Positions 34,907 through 45,729 of a stretch of DNA of 64,000 nucleotides are shown piece after piece (within the stretch, counting starts at the first letter, position 1; every line of letters starts with the position of its first letter). The notes beneath the pieces are model-generated. The model saw only the letters and a program-made list of their open reading frames with translations, made no database searches and was not told the DNA's origin. Source of the stretch: Phallus indusiatus (taxonomy: Eukaryota; Basidiomycota; Agaricomycetes; Phallales; Phallaceae); contig JAQFWX010000122.1 of NCBI GenBank assembly GCA_027605045.1, positions 1 through 64,000 of the forward strand, given 5' to 3'. The translations under genes and the position numbers were made by a program.

Positions 34907-36030
34907 ACCTAATATTCTCCAGCCGAACTACGCATTACATTATCCCTCGTCACGTATTCTAAAAACTATTACCACTGAAGATCAGAAGAACTAATCGCTC
35001 CTTATCGGTTCCAGCTACTGTTACCATTAGAGATTGTGAGGTTATGTAACGCTCGTAGACGCATTTCTTTCTCTCTTTCTTTTCATTCCATCTCTGTTGG
35101 AATATGAGTTACTCCTGTATATATAATAGTACTAGTCACGGCGTTTATAGAACACACCTTTGTGTCCGGTACTTCATCGTCCTGGGATTCCAACAATCTC
35201 TTTCTTATTCGTTCTCAGTGACATGTATTTAAGCCCTCGTTTATTGTTGTATTAAATACATGTTTCCCAGGCTTGGATTTTTATCTTAAGATTTCACAGT
35301 CATATCATCTTCTCCGAGTCGCGCGTCGTTATATCGTTATATCGTTTTTCTGAGTCTTTTAAGCGTTACCTTCACAGTCTAGTATGCAAAGACCCTGACA
35401 ATGCTTGTATCCCGACAATCCCACCAACTTTCAGGTACACGAATAAAATTGTCGTTCATATCCCGGATTCGACGACGACTTTACCGCCAGGGGAGATCGT
35501 AACACGCGTTGCGTGAGTCACTAGACACGATCTATGCTTTCAGACGCTCTTTTAACGAAGCTCAGCTTGTCCTCAGGGTGCTTTCCTCAATTACAAAGCT
35601 TGCCTCGGACTATAATGAGCAATCTTGCTATTCATACGACCAATTTCACAAGACAACTTTTTGGTTGAAATTCACTGTAGCTCGGTATAAGCGCAAACAT
35701 TCTGTGGGTACTGCAGGGTTTATCCCCATCTTAATTTGTGGACTTCCATGGCTCTACTCTAGCTCCAAATGAAATGAAAATTTCCATCGACAACTCCATC
35801 TTATATCGGCCAAGTCTTGCGGATCCAATATCGGAACGTAATACAGTCAAACTCATAACTAATAATCCAGGATGTTTACTTTCACGATTCCAAAGGAAGA
35901 CTTGTTACGCAAAAATATCCTGAATCTTTTTCAAAGTTCTTCCTCTCGACATGAATTGCTACCACTCATGAATTAGTGTCATTGCTTTGTACATATAATG
36001 TAGTCTAACACCGTTTGTTTGACAGTCGCG
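34907..36030. other. Repeat-island spacer
   Basis: AT-rich, short ORFs only. No domain was recognised. Confidence 0.3.
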
Positions 36031-36440
36031 CACAAACAGTACGGAGGCCGCAACAATTGCTCAACCGTGGATGCACTCAGGGTAGTCAATTTCATCAAAA
36101 AGGCATGGCGGAGGGGCTAGTGGTTCCACCGAAGGATTGAATGTACCTTCGGTTGAGCAGACGAACACTTTGAACAGCTCGAGACCCTGCGCAACTGCAC
36201 CCAACGTGGCAACATGACTTCAATAGCAACAAAGACATCGACGATGGCAAAGCAGAAGATGTTGTAGAACCCAACGCGCTGAAAGTCTAGACGAACGGAT
36301 CCGCCACGGAGTAGAAGCAGCCGCAGTCTCATACATAAATGGCATCGAAATATATAGCTGGAGCTACAAGCTAGGGAACAGATCACACGGTGTTTGAGGC
36401 GGAGCTAGTAGGCATCAGCCTTAGATTGATTGCCAGATGA
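36031..36440 (+). mobile_element. LINE (non-LTR) retrotransposon relic: RT and RNase H fragments
   Basis: 36031-36120 reads HKQYGGRNNCSTVDALRVVN then FIKKAWRRG, which matches the reverse-transcriptase QFGGR..RSTTDAL segment common in fungal LINE elements. About 36288-36430 reads GVEAAAVSYINGIEIYSWSY then, one frame over, GTDHTVFEAELVGISLRLI, which matches an RNase H domain. A frameshift and a large deletion separate the pieces, so the element is dead. Only these fragments are recognisable. Confidence 0.65.
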
Positions 36441-36559
36441 ACGTCAAAAGGCTACCATTACTCTAGACGAACTGAGTAGTACTTTTCCACAAGTGGTACA
36501 TCTACGAGTCTGGTGAACCCTTGCTGCAAAGGAATGAGACAGCTTTGATCCCGCACATG

Positions 36560-36740
36560 CCGCGTGTTGTTCTCAAATCTCATCCCAAGACCCGTATCTG
36601 TATTACGGCCGTATACAGACGTATTGATACGGTTCATTACGGGTGGTCTCGACAGCCTATACGGAAACGGGTAGGGCATCCCAACGGCCGATACGGTACT
36701 GGTACGGTGCCGATCCCTAGACCGTGGTACAGTAAATTCC
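36560..36740. repeat. Tandem/palindromic ACGG-rich repeat
   Basis: Repeated units such as gtatacgg, gatacggtactggtacggt and tacggccgta occur in both orientations over about 180 bp. It looks like a decayed dispersed repeat. The boundaries are approximate. Confidence 0.35.
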
Positions 36741-36843
36741 AGAAGTACTGTCGCTATGTATTTACAAAAAAAAGTCTACTTATAGCGTTATTCTTCGTGC
36801 ATTTCTCATAACAAAACAAAATTTTTGAACAAGTGTGATTGGA

Positions 36844-37706
36844 CTACAGCCTTTGATAGGGGCTGTACTTCGAAATCTTATCTGATTTCTTGGGGTGAGT
36901 GTTGGGTTTCTGGTTCTTGTCGTTGGGGGAATCATCCTCTTCCAGGGGTGGAGCTTTGTGTTTATTCCAAGAATGGTGTTTTCGAGCTTCTTTTCGACCA
37001 AACGCTTTTTCGCTAAAAGAGGATAAACATCAGACAGCAATTCATCGATAAACACTTCATAGAACGTTTACCAGTAATCACAAGGATACTTTGTTGGGTC
37101 ATTTTTCGAACCGGCATACCTAGAACAATCCGATCTAGTTTTGAACCTTGTTTTACTAGAGAGGGCGTAAGTCATCCTAAATTATACATAATTTACAATG
37201 AACTCACCACGGTACACACATAAAAGGACGTTCCTTGACATCCTCATCAATGTGTTGACATACTTCTTCCCGTGTTGAGAAAAAGGAACCAGATGCGAGG
37301 CATTTTGTAAGGCAGCAACCAAAAATTCCTTCCTTGGGGCTGTTCATAATACAAAGGTCATAGCGGGAATCTGTTGTTCTCAAGTCGACGAGGTTGTGGT
37401 TGTGAAGGGCTTCCTATGTAAGTTCTCAGTGTTCCAGCTAAGAAAGAGACCGATTATCTGACCTACTTTAATATCTATCATATTTTCTTTGGCATGTGAC
37501 TGCATTTCATTTGTTCCAGTAGGCGATTTCGGGATAGAGCTCCTCTCCATATCAATGCCCTGGAAATATCCTCTGGACGTTCCGTCTGCGCTGACACTTT
37601 GACCAGCGTGAACTGATTGACGACTTGAGTTAGAACGTTTGAACTACAGCTCTTGTTTTTGATTTACCTGCTTCAGGTCAGACTCCTTCCCAGCGTCTTT
37701 TCGCAT
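36844..37706 (-). CDS. C2H2-type zinc-finger protein (start uncertain)
   Basis: The exons are too short to stand out as ORFs but join well: about 37643-37467, 37413-37208, 37155-37072 and 37012-36844. They read GYFQGIDMERSSIPKSPTGT; EALHNHNLVDLRTTDSRYDL then GIFGCCLTKCLASGSFFSTR and EEVCQHIDEDVKERPFMCVP; CKTRFKTRSDCSRYAGSKND then PTKYPCDYC; and EKAFGRKEARKHHSWNKHKA, ending SPYQRL. Three Cys/His modules are visible; the last (CDYCEKAFGRKEARKHH) is the clearest C2H2 finger. A nuclear DNA-binding role is inferred. An upstream ATG at 37706 opens MRKDAGKESDLKQ before a GTAAAT donor, but its phase does not match the next exon, so the N-terminus is unresolved. Confidence 0.55.
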
Positions 37707-38262
37707 TTTAGCGACTATCCCACGGCGCGGGGTTTTGTATACATGGGTGATTATGGGCGTGATGCATGATTTTTAGAACTCTGGAACTTTAATGTCGCAG
37801 AAAATGTGAAAAGAAGACTGGCAAAGAATGTTAAGCGAGCGTGCCATGTTTGCACCACAGGACGCGCAGTTGTTGACTGGGGCACCACATTCTTGAAACG
37901 ATCAAGTAACAGTACGAAGACCTGCTCCAACAAAGACCAAACACGCGGCTGACACTACGCTGGGATCGAGGGCGACGAAGCATCAGATCATCTAAGAGGG
38001 TCCTTTAGGCCTTTAGGGCTCTCTAAGCGCGTGGGAAAGTATACTAGAGGCTGGGTTTGAGTCTATTTGGCGGCTGGCCCTCATGAACTATTCATCCGAC
38101 ACCTTTCCAGACAGATTATTAATCTAGCTGTTATACTGTGTATAAGACCCGCACTCGAGATTATCTAGGAATCTACGCTCTGAGATGACAGCAATTCCTT
38201 TTCGTTTACTGGATTTTTTTCCTCGCTGGATATCCATCGAACGTCAAATAAGTTGTACAACG
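37707..38262. other. Intergenic region
   Basis: Between the zinc-finger gene and paralogue B. No supported gene. Confidence 0.3.
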
Positions 38263-39464
38263 ATGGTCCTAAAATCTTCTCGGGCCGTGTCCTACGAATG
38301 CGCGCACGATTGCCCTTTCCATGGTTTTACGGAAAAGCTCGACAACGCCAAATCTCGGGGTCAGTTCGGGGGTATTATTAAAGATTTGGTGAGTCCGTAA
38401 TGCCTTCCATCAATATTTGTTTTCAGGCTGAGACAACCTTTAATTGCCTAAGACTTCGCTTATTTATGTTGCTTCTCGCGAACAGGAGATGACACCGTGC
38501 ATCGTAGAAGTTATCCGTGATTGCATTGAAGCCTGTAGACGAACAAAATTGCCCATTGGTCCCTTAGTCGAGTTTTATGACTTTCGGACGCAAACAAGGC
38601 TCAACATGTTGAACCCCAAAACAATACCAACTTCAGTTATTCTCCATTCACCGAAATCAGACGAGCAGTTCAAAACCAGCACTCGACATCTTCTGCTTCA
38701 AACATATCTGGACGAAATTCCTCCAACTCCAGTTGTACTAGATGAGTTGTACATGGCGTGCGCCGAGAAAGGTTATAACAACTACTTTAAGCGAATTCGA
38801 TTGGCAAACCTAAAACAACTTCAAGCTCGAGGTCCTCAAACCCATGCGACACACACCTTGGATCTTCCTGCTGGTCTTATAGAAACTCTGAACGTTGCTC
38901 ATGATGCACATGGTTTTAAGTTGAATTGCTTCGTCCCGGACATGCTACAAAGGTTGCAGTTGGGTCTCGCCATTAGCATAGAATTTGTGGCCAAAGGTAC
39001 TGATTTAGTCTTGGGAATTACCTTTACTTACACAAGTATTTCATTTCCAGGTAAGATTTGGGGACTGTACATCCAAACACAGCGTGGCCAATGTGACGGA
39101 CCGTTGGGCTGGGACATTGTTCTATGTATAATGAGACCTTCGGAAAACGACTTGAAAGGAAGTATGGTCGCGTCCTTCGATATTTCTCGTTATGAAAAAG
39201 GTTTCTGTCGAGGGTCGACTGGGTTCGTCCTGCATTTGGATCGCATTGAGGCATTGGGATTTCCTGCCAAAGGGGCAATGCCTGAAACTCAAGCCCTCTG
39301 GTTGCTCTCCAGTTCTATGGCTCAAAAATGGTTTGTTACCTATTTCTATATGCGTAATAGCATAATAATTGTTTTTAAGTTATCAGTGCATAAACAAGGA
39401 CGGAAGTTGTTATTTGACGTTAGACTTTATGATCAAGCCGACCTCTGGAAATCGCTCGCCTTAG
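38263..39464 (+). CDS. Unknown family, inverted paralogue B
   Basis: Opens MVLKSSRAVSYECAHDCPFH and continues after the 38389-38452 intron as TSLIYVASREQEMTPCIVEV, GPLVEFYDFRTQ, TSTRHLLLQTYLDEIPPTPV, MACAEKGYNNYFKRIRLANL and GFKLNCFVPDMLQRLQLGLA. It then joins EFVAKG to KIWGLYIQTQRGQ across an intron of 54 nt that happens to be open in frame. The last exon, spliced after AQK, reads CYQCINKDGSCYLTLDFMIK and ends NRSP, stop at 39462-39464. This matches paralogue A (30483-31767). Without that splice the frame runs on to 39478 with an unrelated tail, so the conserved ending is preferred. Function unknown. Confidence 0.62.
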
Positions 39465-39856
39465 AATTTGAAAAGTAGAACCGCTTATATTGAGAAGGTG
39501 AAGTGATATTGTAGAGGGAACTATGTAATTTCTATGAATTTCGATAACAGCGCCAGGCTTCGCGGAAGTTAGTTGTATATTATGAATGGTTTGATTTTGA
39601 ATTATGTCGACGTACTATTACTGTAATTATGCCTTTACTGAAATGACAAGTTCATTGTATGTTACTAGGAACACAATTTACTGGCTTGAAGCGCAGATCA
39701 AAAACGGTCGACTCACATCTTACATCTTGAATTGAGACACAGCGATGAACACGAATGAGGACAAGCGGCATCGGTATTAGCAAGAATTTACATCATGAAC
39801 ACGTAACGATATCATACGGAACGTCATCATATTCTCCACGCCTGTATACTTCTAAT
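39465..39856. other. Convergent intergenic region
   Basis: Holds the 3' regions of paralogue B (+) and the EF-hand gene (-). No feature seen. Confidence 0.35.
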
Positions 39857-42800
39857 TTACCGAGCCTTCTTTTGTGGTATCTTTATGAGCTGTTGCAACA
39901 TATCTTCCAACCGCTGCAGCTGTTTCCTAGTTTCTCCAACGTTGTCTTGAATCTCCTCTATTACCTTATTCTGTCTCTCGAACCTGTCTTCCAAATTCGT
40001 CAGTCTCTCTTCAACTGACAATGATTTCTTTGGAAGTTCCGGATTTGTGACGAGAACCAGGTCATGCGACCAATGATGTGGCTTTGAAATCAACTGGTCT
40101 GCATTATCGCTGTGTTCTTCCGAATCGTCTGCGTTCTTGTCCTGAACATTTTTTACCTCAAATAGCCATGGCTGATCCCTTTCGACTTTCAAATTACACG
40201 TTTTGCAAACAAAGATGTCTTCAAAAGGATGAGTCATGCAGTGTCAAAAATTTTGAATTCATAGCACTTCACCATAGCAAGTACAGCAACTCCAATACGG
40301 TCTTTCTTTGATGGGTTCCTTGCATATATTGCACGCCATTCCTGTGAATTCCTCCCCTGCATTGGGTGCGTAATCCAGTGTCGATTTAGCAATTTCCCTT
40401 GTACGATAATGATCGCGCAACGAAAGAGGTCGACGAATCTGAAGCAGCGTGTGAGAAGAAACATGTTTCAACTCCTGTTTGCCGTTGTTCCGGGAAACGG
40501 TGAATTCTTTGTCAACGCAGTCTCCACAAATATCCACAGTGTCGTAATAATGTTCTACCGAGCATGTAAGGCACATGTATCGGGTCATTAAAATGGGGAA
40601 TTTAGAACAGGAATCGCAGCAAGCTCTAAAAAAGGAAATAATACCGGAAAATCAGAAAGAAAAAAGCAGAACGAAGAAATTTAAGAATAGAAACGAACTC
40701 ATGCTGAACTACTCTTGACCGAGAAATCTGCGCTAATAATCGATACAAGCGAACGTCCACAGAAGAAAGCTGTCTCTGTAGAGCCTGATATTCTTCGATG
40801 TCCTCCCTATTTCGTAAACCATGGTCCTCATATTCCGTCCACAAGTAAATAAATGTACGCCTGTCATTTCGACGTTTTTTGAGATTCGACCATGTAAGAA
40901 CACGTTGAGAGACCGAGTCCATGACGGCATTCAGTGCAAATTTCCACAAAGCGCGGGGTTTATTTTCTTTAAATTCATCGTCTGACGGACGAAAGCGAAC
41001 GAACTCGGCAGATTTCTTTTGGACAGTGAATTTACCCAGAAAGTTCTGAGTATTCTCGGGATCGTCATCTTCATCATCCGAGTCTTCGCTGTTGCTATTG
41101 CTGTTAACCTGTTCGTTTTCCGCTTGGGCTAACGATGGGTCACCCCATTTTCCCGTAATGGCATCGAACGAGCTGTTGATTTTGCCAGAATAGAACCAAC
41201 GCGTTTTTATGCGGTTTATAAGCCTGTCGTATTCCTTCAAGAAGGAAATTCTGCGCCCAATGAGCTTCCCTTTAATTGTGAAACTCGAGAGCGAGTCATT
41301 GCCTCCACCAACGAAAGTACCGTCTTCATTGATGGTATCGATGCGGAATCCCATGACGCCATCAGTAGCAGATCCATCAAAATCATAGTAATAAAAACCA
41401 TGCCATACGCCGACCGCTGAACTTGTCATAGACTGATCAGTGATTGAGGTTTCCAATTTCGCAGATACATTCAGGACCGATTCTATATCATCTTCGTCAT
41501 CCTGATAGACATTTTGATTCTCGTCGTTGTCCACGTCAACCTCCAACCCAGCATCCTTGGAAGGTTCTTCGTCAGCTTCACTATTTAGGTCACTGACCGG
41601 AACGTCGTGATAGCCATCCGGCAAGTTGTAATAACTCGTTGCAGTATCAAGTCCTTCGATTGTGTGTAGGACAGTAATGTAATAATACTAAACACAAGTC
41701 AATCTCGAACCATTGACGCCGGTAGCTTGAAACACACCAGTGCGTAGCAGTATCTTCGTAGTTCCTCATTGAAGGCCAAATTCCTTAATTTGAATATTCC
41801 TGTCCGTGATATCAGTCATTTAAAAAGTCTCATGGCACGAGACACTTTACCCTTCAAAAACACAGTACGTTCAAAAACAGCTGTCCGAATTGTGTCCAGA
41901 GATGTAAGAGGTTTACGAAAATCAGCATCCGTCAGAACTCGGGTCTTTCCCTCTTCAAGAATGGATAGAATGCGCCGCAATATAAGGTATATCAGAGGAA
42001 GTGCATACTCTTCTAAATTGCCGTCGTCAATAACCAGCGAAAGCGTATTCCGTTCATCGATGAAATAGTCCAGAGATTTCCACCGTTTTTCAATGCGTCT
42101 CTCTACTTCTGCAGCGTATTCTCGGAATTTGCTATGTGGGTATTCTTCGGCTAGATCGTCTAACGAGGAAGTATGTATTCCAGCAACCATCAGGTCAATG
42201 TTGAACATAGCATTAGAGATCATCAGTCTTGAAAATGCACCAGCATTTCCGGGAACCAGAGATTGGTAGATAGAAGACATGCCGTACAAGACAGATCGGA
42301 TACGGAATGTATATTGCCGAAGCGTTACCTCAAAACCTATATATAGCCGAGGACGTTTAATGGTAGTTAAACACATGATGAGACATGAACGAACCGCTTG
42401 TCCAATATGCTAGCCATAAGGGAAGACTACACAGAATGTTAGTGAAGAGAATAAATGAACAATATGTCGGAGCTCATCACCTCCAATCAGTTGGACGAGC
42501 AGCTGTGAACTGGTTAAGTTCATGAATAGTGACAAAATCGGAGCAATCAGGGTCCAATGCTTCTTGAAGAGGCCTAAGCCGAACACTATTGATACGCCCA
42601 ATGGCCCAGATATCATCCTCGGTAAGAGCCGGGAGGTCCAAGAGTAAATCCCGCGATTTCGTGTGCTTTTCTTCTAAATGTGTCTCCGCGACAGGTGTTT
42701 GAACGACCGCCAGCTCCTGATCATTTTTATCCTTGGTTGCATGAAGGAGCAGATCGGTGTAAAAGTCACGGATTGCGAGGACTACATGTCGAGATTTAGC

Positions 42801-44279
42801 ACTCCCTTTCCACCCCTACAAAATATTGTCTCATTAGGCATATTTCTGCTTGCGCAGCCAATTCACTTGACGAACCATTTCTACCCACATAGCGTACATT
42901 GCCTACGAGCGATAAAATTTCTTGAAATTCATGAGATAAAGAATATCATTTACCTTGTCCAGGATTCGGTCCTTTGGACCAGACATGATCTCAAGAATGA
43001 TCCTGTCGCTCTCACGTCGCACAACTGCCTTCACCTCCGAAATCTGGTTTTTCTGCTCTTCAAATTTCTGGTTGAAAAATGCTTTGCTCTCCGCCAATGA
43101 TTTATCCAAGCTGGTTTTTAAGTCAGATTTGATATCCGTGAAATTTGTCGTTCTGGCTGTCTTTCTTGGGACGTTCGCTAAACCAACGGATGCAGGTGCA
43201 CCAGCACCGCTGCGTGAGACTTGAGCGTCTCTTTTACGGATCAGCTCTTGCAAAAGTTCATCGTCATCGACGAATTTATCGGGTCCTCCCTTCGCATCAA
43301 TGAATTGGTTCAATTCTTGCTCCTCGGGTGAAACAAGGGTTTCGAACACCAACTTCATGAGTATATCGAGTTTTCCGTCCAAACGCTCCGTGATCCGATG
43401 TATAGTTTGTACTCCAACTCCCGTGTAAAGTGCGAGAATGGTATCGAAATCGCTTGCAAGACTGGCAAATGTAGATGTGAAACCGGTAAATTTATCCTCC
43501 CAGCTGTTGCTTTTCAACAATTTGACTGAAGGGCCCGAATGAAAAATAAGGATAAAGGACGAACTTGAGATCATACCTATGAATTTTGACTTATAATAGT
43601 CATGTGTTATATGAGAACACTCCTGAATGGCTGAAGCGGCGTTTTTCAGCTGTTCACTCATACGATCAGCGATCTTAATGCCTTCTTTGCCTAATTCGTC
43701 TGCTTTGATCGTTTCAAGTCTATAAACAACTTCTGAATAAATGTACGCTGGTCATCGTCTTTGTCAAAACTCACAAACGCAGGTTGGACATCATGTCACT
43801 CATTTGGACAAATAAAGCCAGGACCTTTTTATCGTTGTCGAGGCGTTTTAGCTCTAGCGCTAGCGCAGCTTTGAACGGGATAACAGCAACTGATTTTGTA
43901 GAGATATTACGTTGAGATTGCATGAATAAGATTGACTTATAGTACCAACCTTGGATGAACGGATGAATCTTGCCCACTTCTTCGAGCGCTCGCATTAAAC
44001 CTTCACTTGATTGAACGAAGGTCCCGATTTGAGATTTGAGGGCTGAATAAACTTGCAAGGTGGCATCCTTAACGGCGGATACTTCGGGAGACTGAAAGGC
44101 CTCAACTAAGAAAAAAAAAGAAGTGATGCTATAAACGATACAAACGAGCATTGGAATACAAAAAACTTACAAACTTTATCAATCTTTTTTTCCTTGCGTT
44201 CGTCCGCGTGGCGCTTGGCAGAGGTCAGCGCCGTCTGTGCAGGGTCGAGAGGGGAAATTCCAGCTTCTGAACGAGGCAT
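39857..44279 (-). CDS. Large EF-hand protein with Cys-rich (zinc-binding-like) C-terminus
   Basis: A multi-exon gene whose pieces look separate until spliced.
N-terminus: MPRSEAGISPLDPAQTALTS, then FEAFQSPEVSAVKDATLQVY, VIPFKAALALELKRLDNDKK, a helical region (GVGVQTIHRITERLDGKLDI, EEQELNQFIDAKGGPDKF) and KSDLKTSLDKSLAESKAFFN.
An EF-hand follows: DPDCSDFVTIHELNQFTAAR, with Asp/Asp/Ser/Glu ligands at 1, 3, 5 and 12. Next come SVLYGMSSIYQSLVPGNAG, FLKG joined to IFKLRNLAFNEELRRYCYAL, YYYITVLHTIEGLDTATSYY, an acidic linker, GVWHGFYYYDFDGSATDGVM and KALNAV-type helices.
It ends with Cys pairs (YMCLTCSVEHYYDTVDICGDC, ACNICKEPIKERPYWSCCTC, FVCKTC) and a coiled coil (NLEDRFERQNKVIEEIQDNV).
This matches a recurrent Agaricomycete family of unknown role. 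Not every internal exon edge was checked. Confidence 0.7.
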
Positions 44280-44844
44280 TGTAGAAACGTGAGTTTAAGT
44301 TTGCACCTTCCGTGGTGATTTGAATTGACAACTATGGTTTCGAGATATTGGGGGGGACCAAAGCTAGAAAGCTCGCATTCAAAATCACCGAGCATCTTAA
44401 ATATTCGCTAATTCGCTAAATTCACATGAGGTTTAAGAACCATTATGAGATGCATATCATTAGTAACCGACAACGAAGATCAAGTTAATCAGCTAGCAGG
44501 TGATGGGGTTTACTAAAAGTAGTAACGGATGTAAGCGCGCGGGAAACCTCTGATACTAAAGCACGAGTCCGAAGTGAATTGAGACGGTTCAAACGTTCAA
44601 TGCACGAAGATCATCACATGAAATCCTATGTTGATCGCGCTAAATAAAAAATAATTACGATGCTATTAATGTTTTTTAGAGAGGATCCTTACTCTATGAT
44701 AATCGAACACAATTGATATTATTGTGGCACTAATGCAAATACATAAAACAGATATCAGTGGCAGTGCTGAATCGGACCCGGAGGCTTGAATCTAAATTAT
44801 TATCCAATAAAAGAGGCGAAGAACATAGCTCTTTGTTATCGAAG
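44280..44844. other. Intergenic region
   Basis: Promoter of the EF-hand gene and 3' region of VPS51. AT-rich; no gene seen. Confidence 0.35.
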
Positions 44845-45661
44845 TCAAGTAATTGGAGCTGTAGAGGATACATGTTGAGACGAGGGTTGAGTAGTATATT
44901 CGGATGAGATTTGGGCGGAGAGCCGGGATATTTCGGAAAAAGCAGATTTTAACTTTTCCAAATCATATTCAAGTGACTCTGCTTTCGATTTCATCTTTAA
45001 AAAACAAGGTTAGTCTACGGTTACAGGAGGATAGTCTGAATCACGCACAGCGCCAATGGTATCGCTGGCCGCTATGAGTTCATGATGATGATTGTAAACC
45101 AGTGACTGACGTTCACTATCTAATTCTCTGATTTCTGAATAAATCACGGATTTAGACCAGATAACTTGTTGCGGTGGACAATCACGCACCTGTCAATAGG
45201 TCGTTCTCCCGCTTCAAAAGCATCGGCAAAGAAGCAGTGGTGATTAATTGTTCATAGTAAGCTTTTGCGTTGAAGGCTGGGGAATCTGAAAAGACCGAGT
45301 TATGAATATTCTCGACGGCGAAAGACAGTTCGGACGAAAGAGCTTTACCAAGGTCCATCGGATCGTTGGGGTTCCCAGTGGGCATAGGAGGTCCAACTCC
45401 CATTCCATAGTGTTTCCTCAACAAATCTCGAGCTTTTGATGTTCGCCTTCTTTCCAAAATCTCTTGAGAAGGCAATGAACCTCGAACGGGTGTCGAAGGA
45501 GAGCCCGGAGCGTCTTGGCTTGTATTAGACCCAGGAAGATCAGCTCCATCTACAAACCGCGGTGAAGTAGGTGTCCGAGACGGCAGAGACGGTCGTCGAG
45601 TATTTGTTTGAGAAATCGTTCGTGTTGACTCGGAAGAGCCTTTGGAGCGTTGTGTTGACAT
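44845..45661 (-). CDS. VPS51: GARP complex subunit VPS51
   Basis: Vps51 is a subunit of the GARP tether, which receives endosome-derived vesicles at the trans-Golgi. Exon 1 (45661-45190) starts MSTQRSKGSSESTRTISQTN, a Ser/Thr/Pro-rich lead. It continues LLRKHYGMGVGPPMPTGNPN, DSPAFNAKAYYEQLITTASL and PMLLKRENDLLTG. After the intron it reads EIRELDSERQSLVYNHHHEL then IAASDTIGA, and then MKSKAESLEYDLEKLKSAFS and EISRLSAQI, stop at 44845-44847. This run is the conserved Vps51 domain (KAYYDQLI...LLKRENELL...LDSERQSLVYNHH). The coiled-coil character fits the family. The start codon lies 68 bp from that of the divergent DSS1 gene. Confidence 0.85.
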
Positions 45662-45729
45662 GGCCCAGACCTAACGGCGGCGGCAGCGAATGGATTCCCG
45701 TGGGCGTCTAACCACCACTGCACAAGGGC
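45662..45729. promoter_or_regulatory. Compact bidirectional promoter, VPS51/DSS1
   Basis: Only 68 bp separate the divergent start codons (45661 and 45730). Both 5' UTRs and core promoters must fit here or overlap the opposite coding region. No TATA box is visible. Confidence 0.6.

Noticed and set aside
40626..43661. Treating the minus-strand ORFs at 39.9-44.3 kb as four or five separate genes
   Set aside because: Phase-compatible short introns link them, and the order of domains matches one recurrent Agaricomycete protein family.
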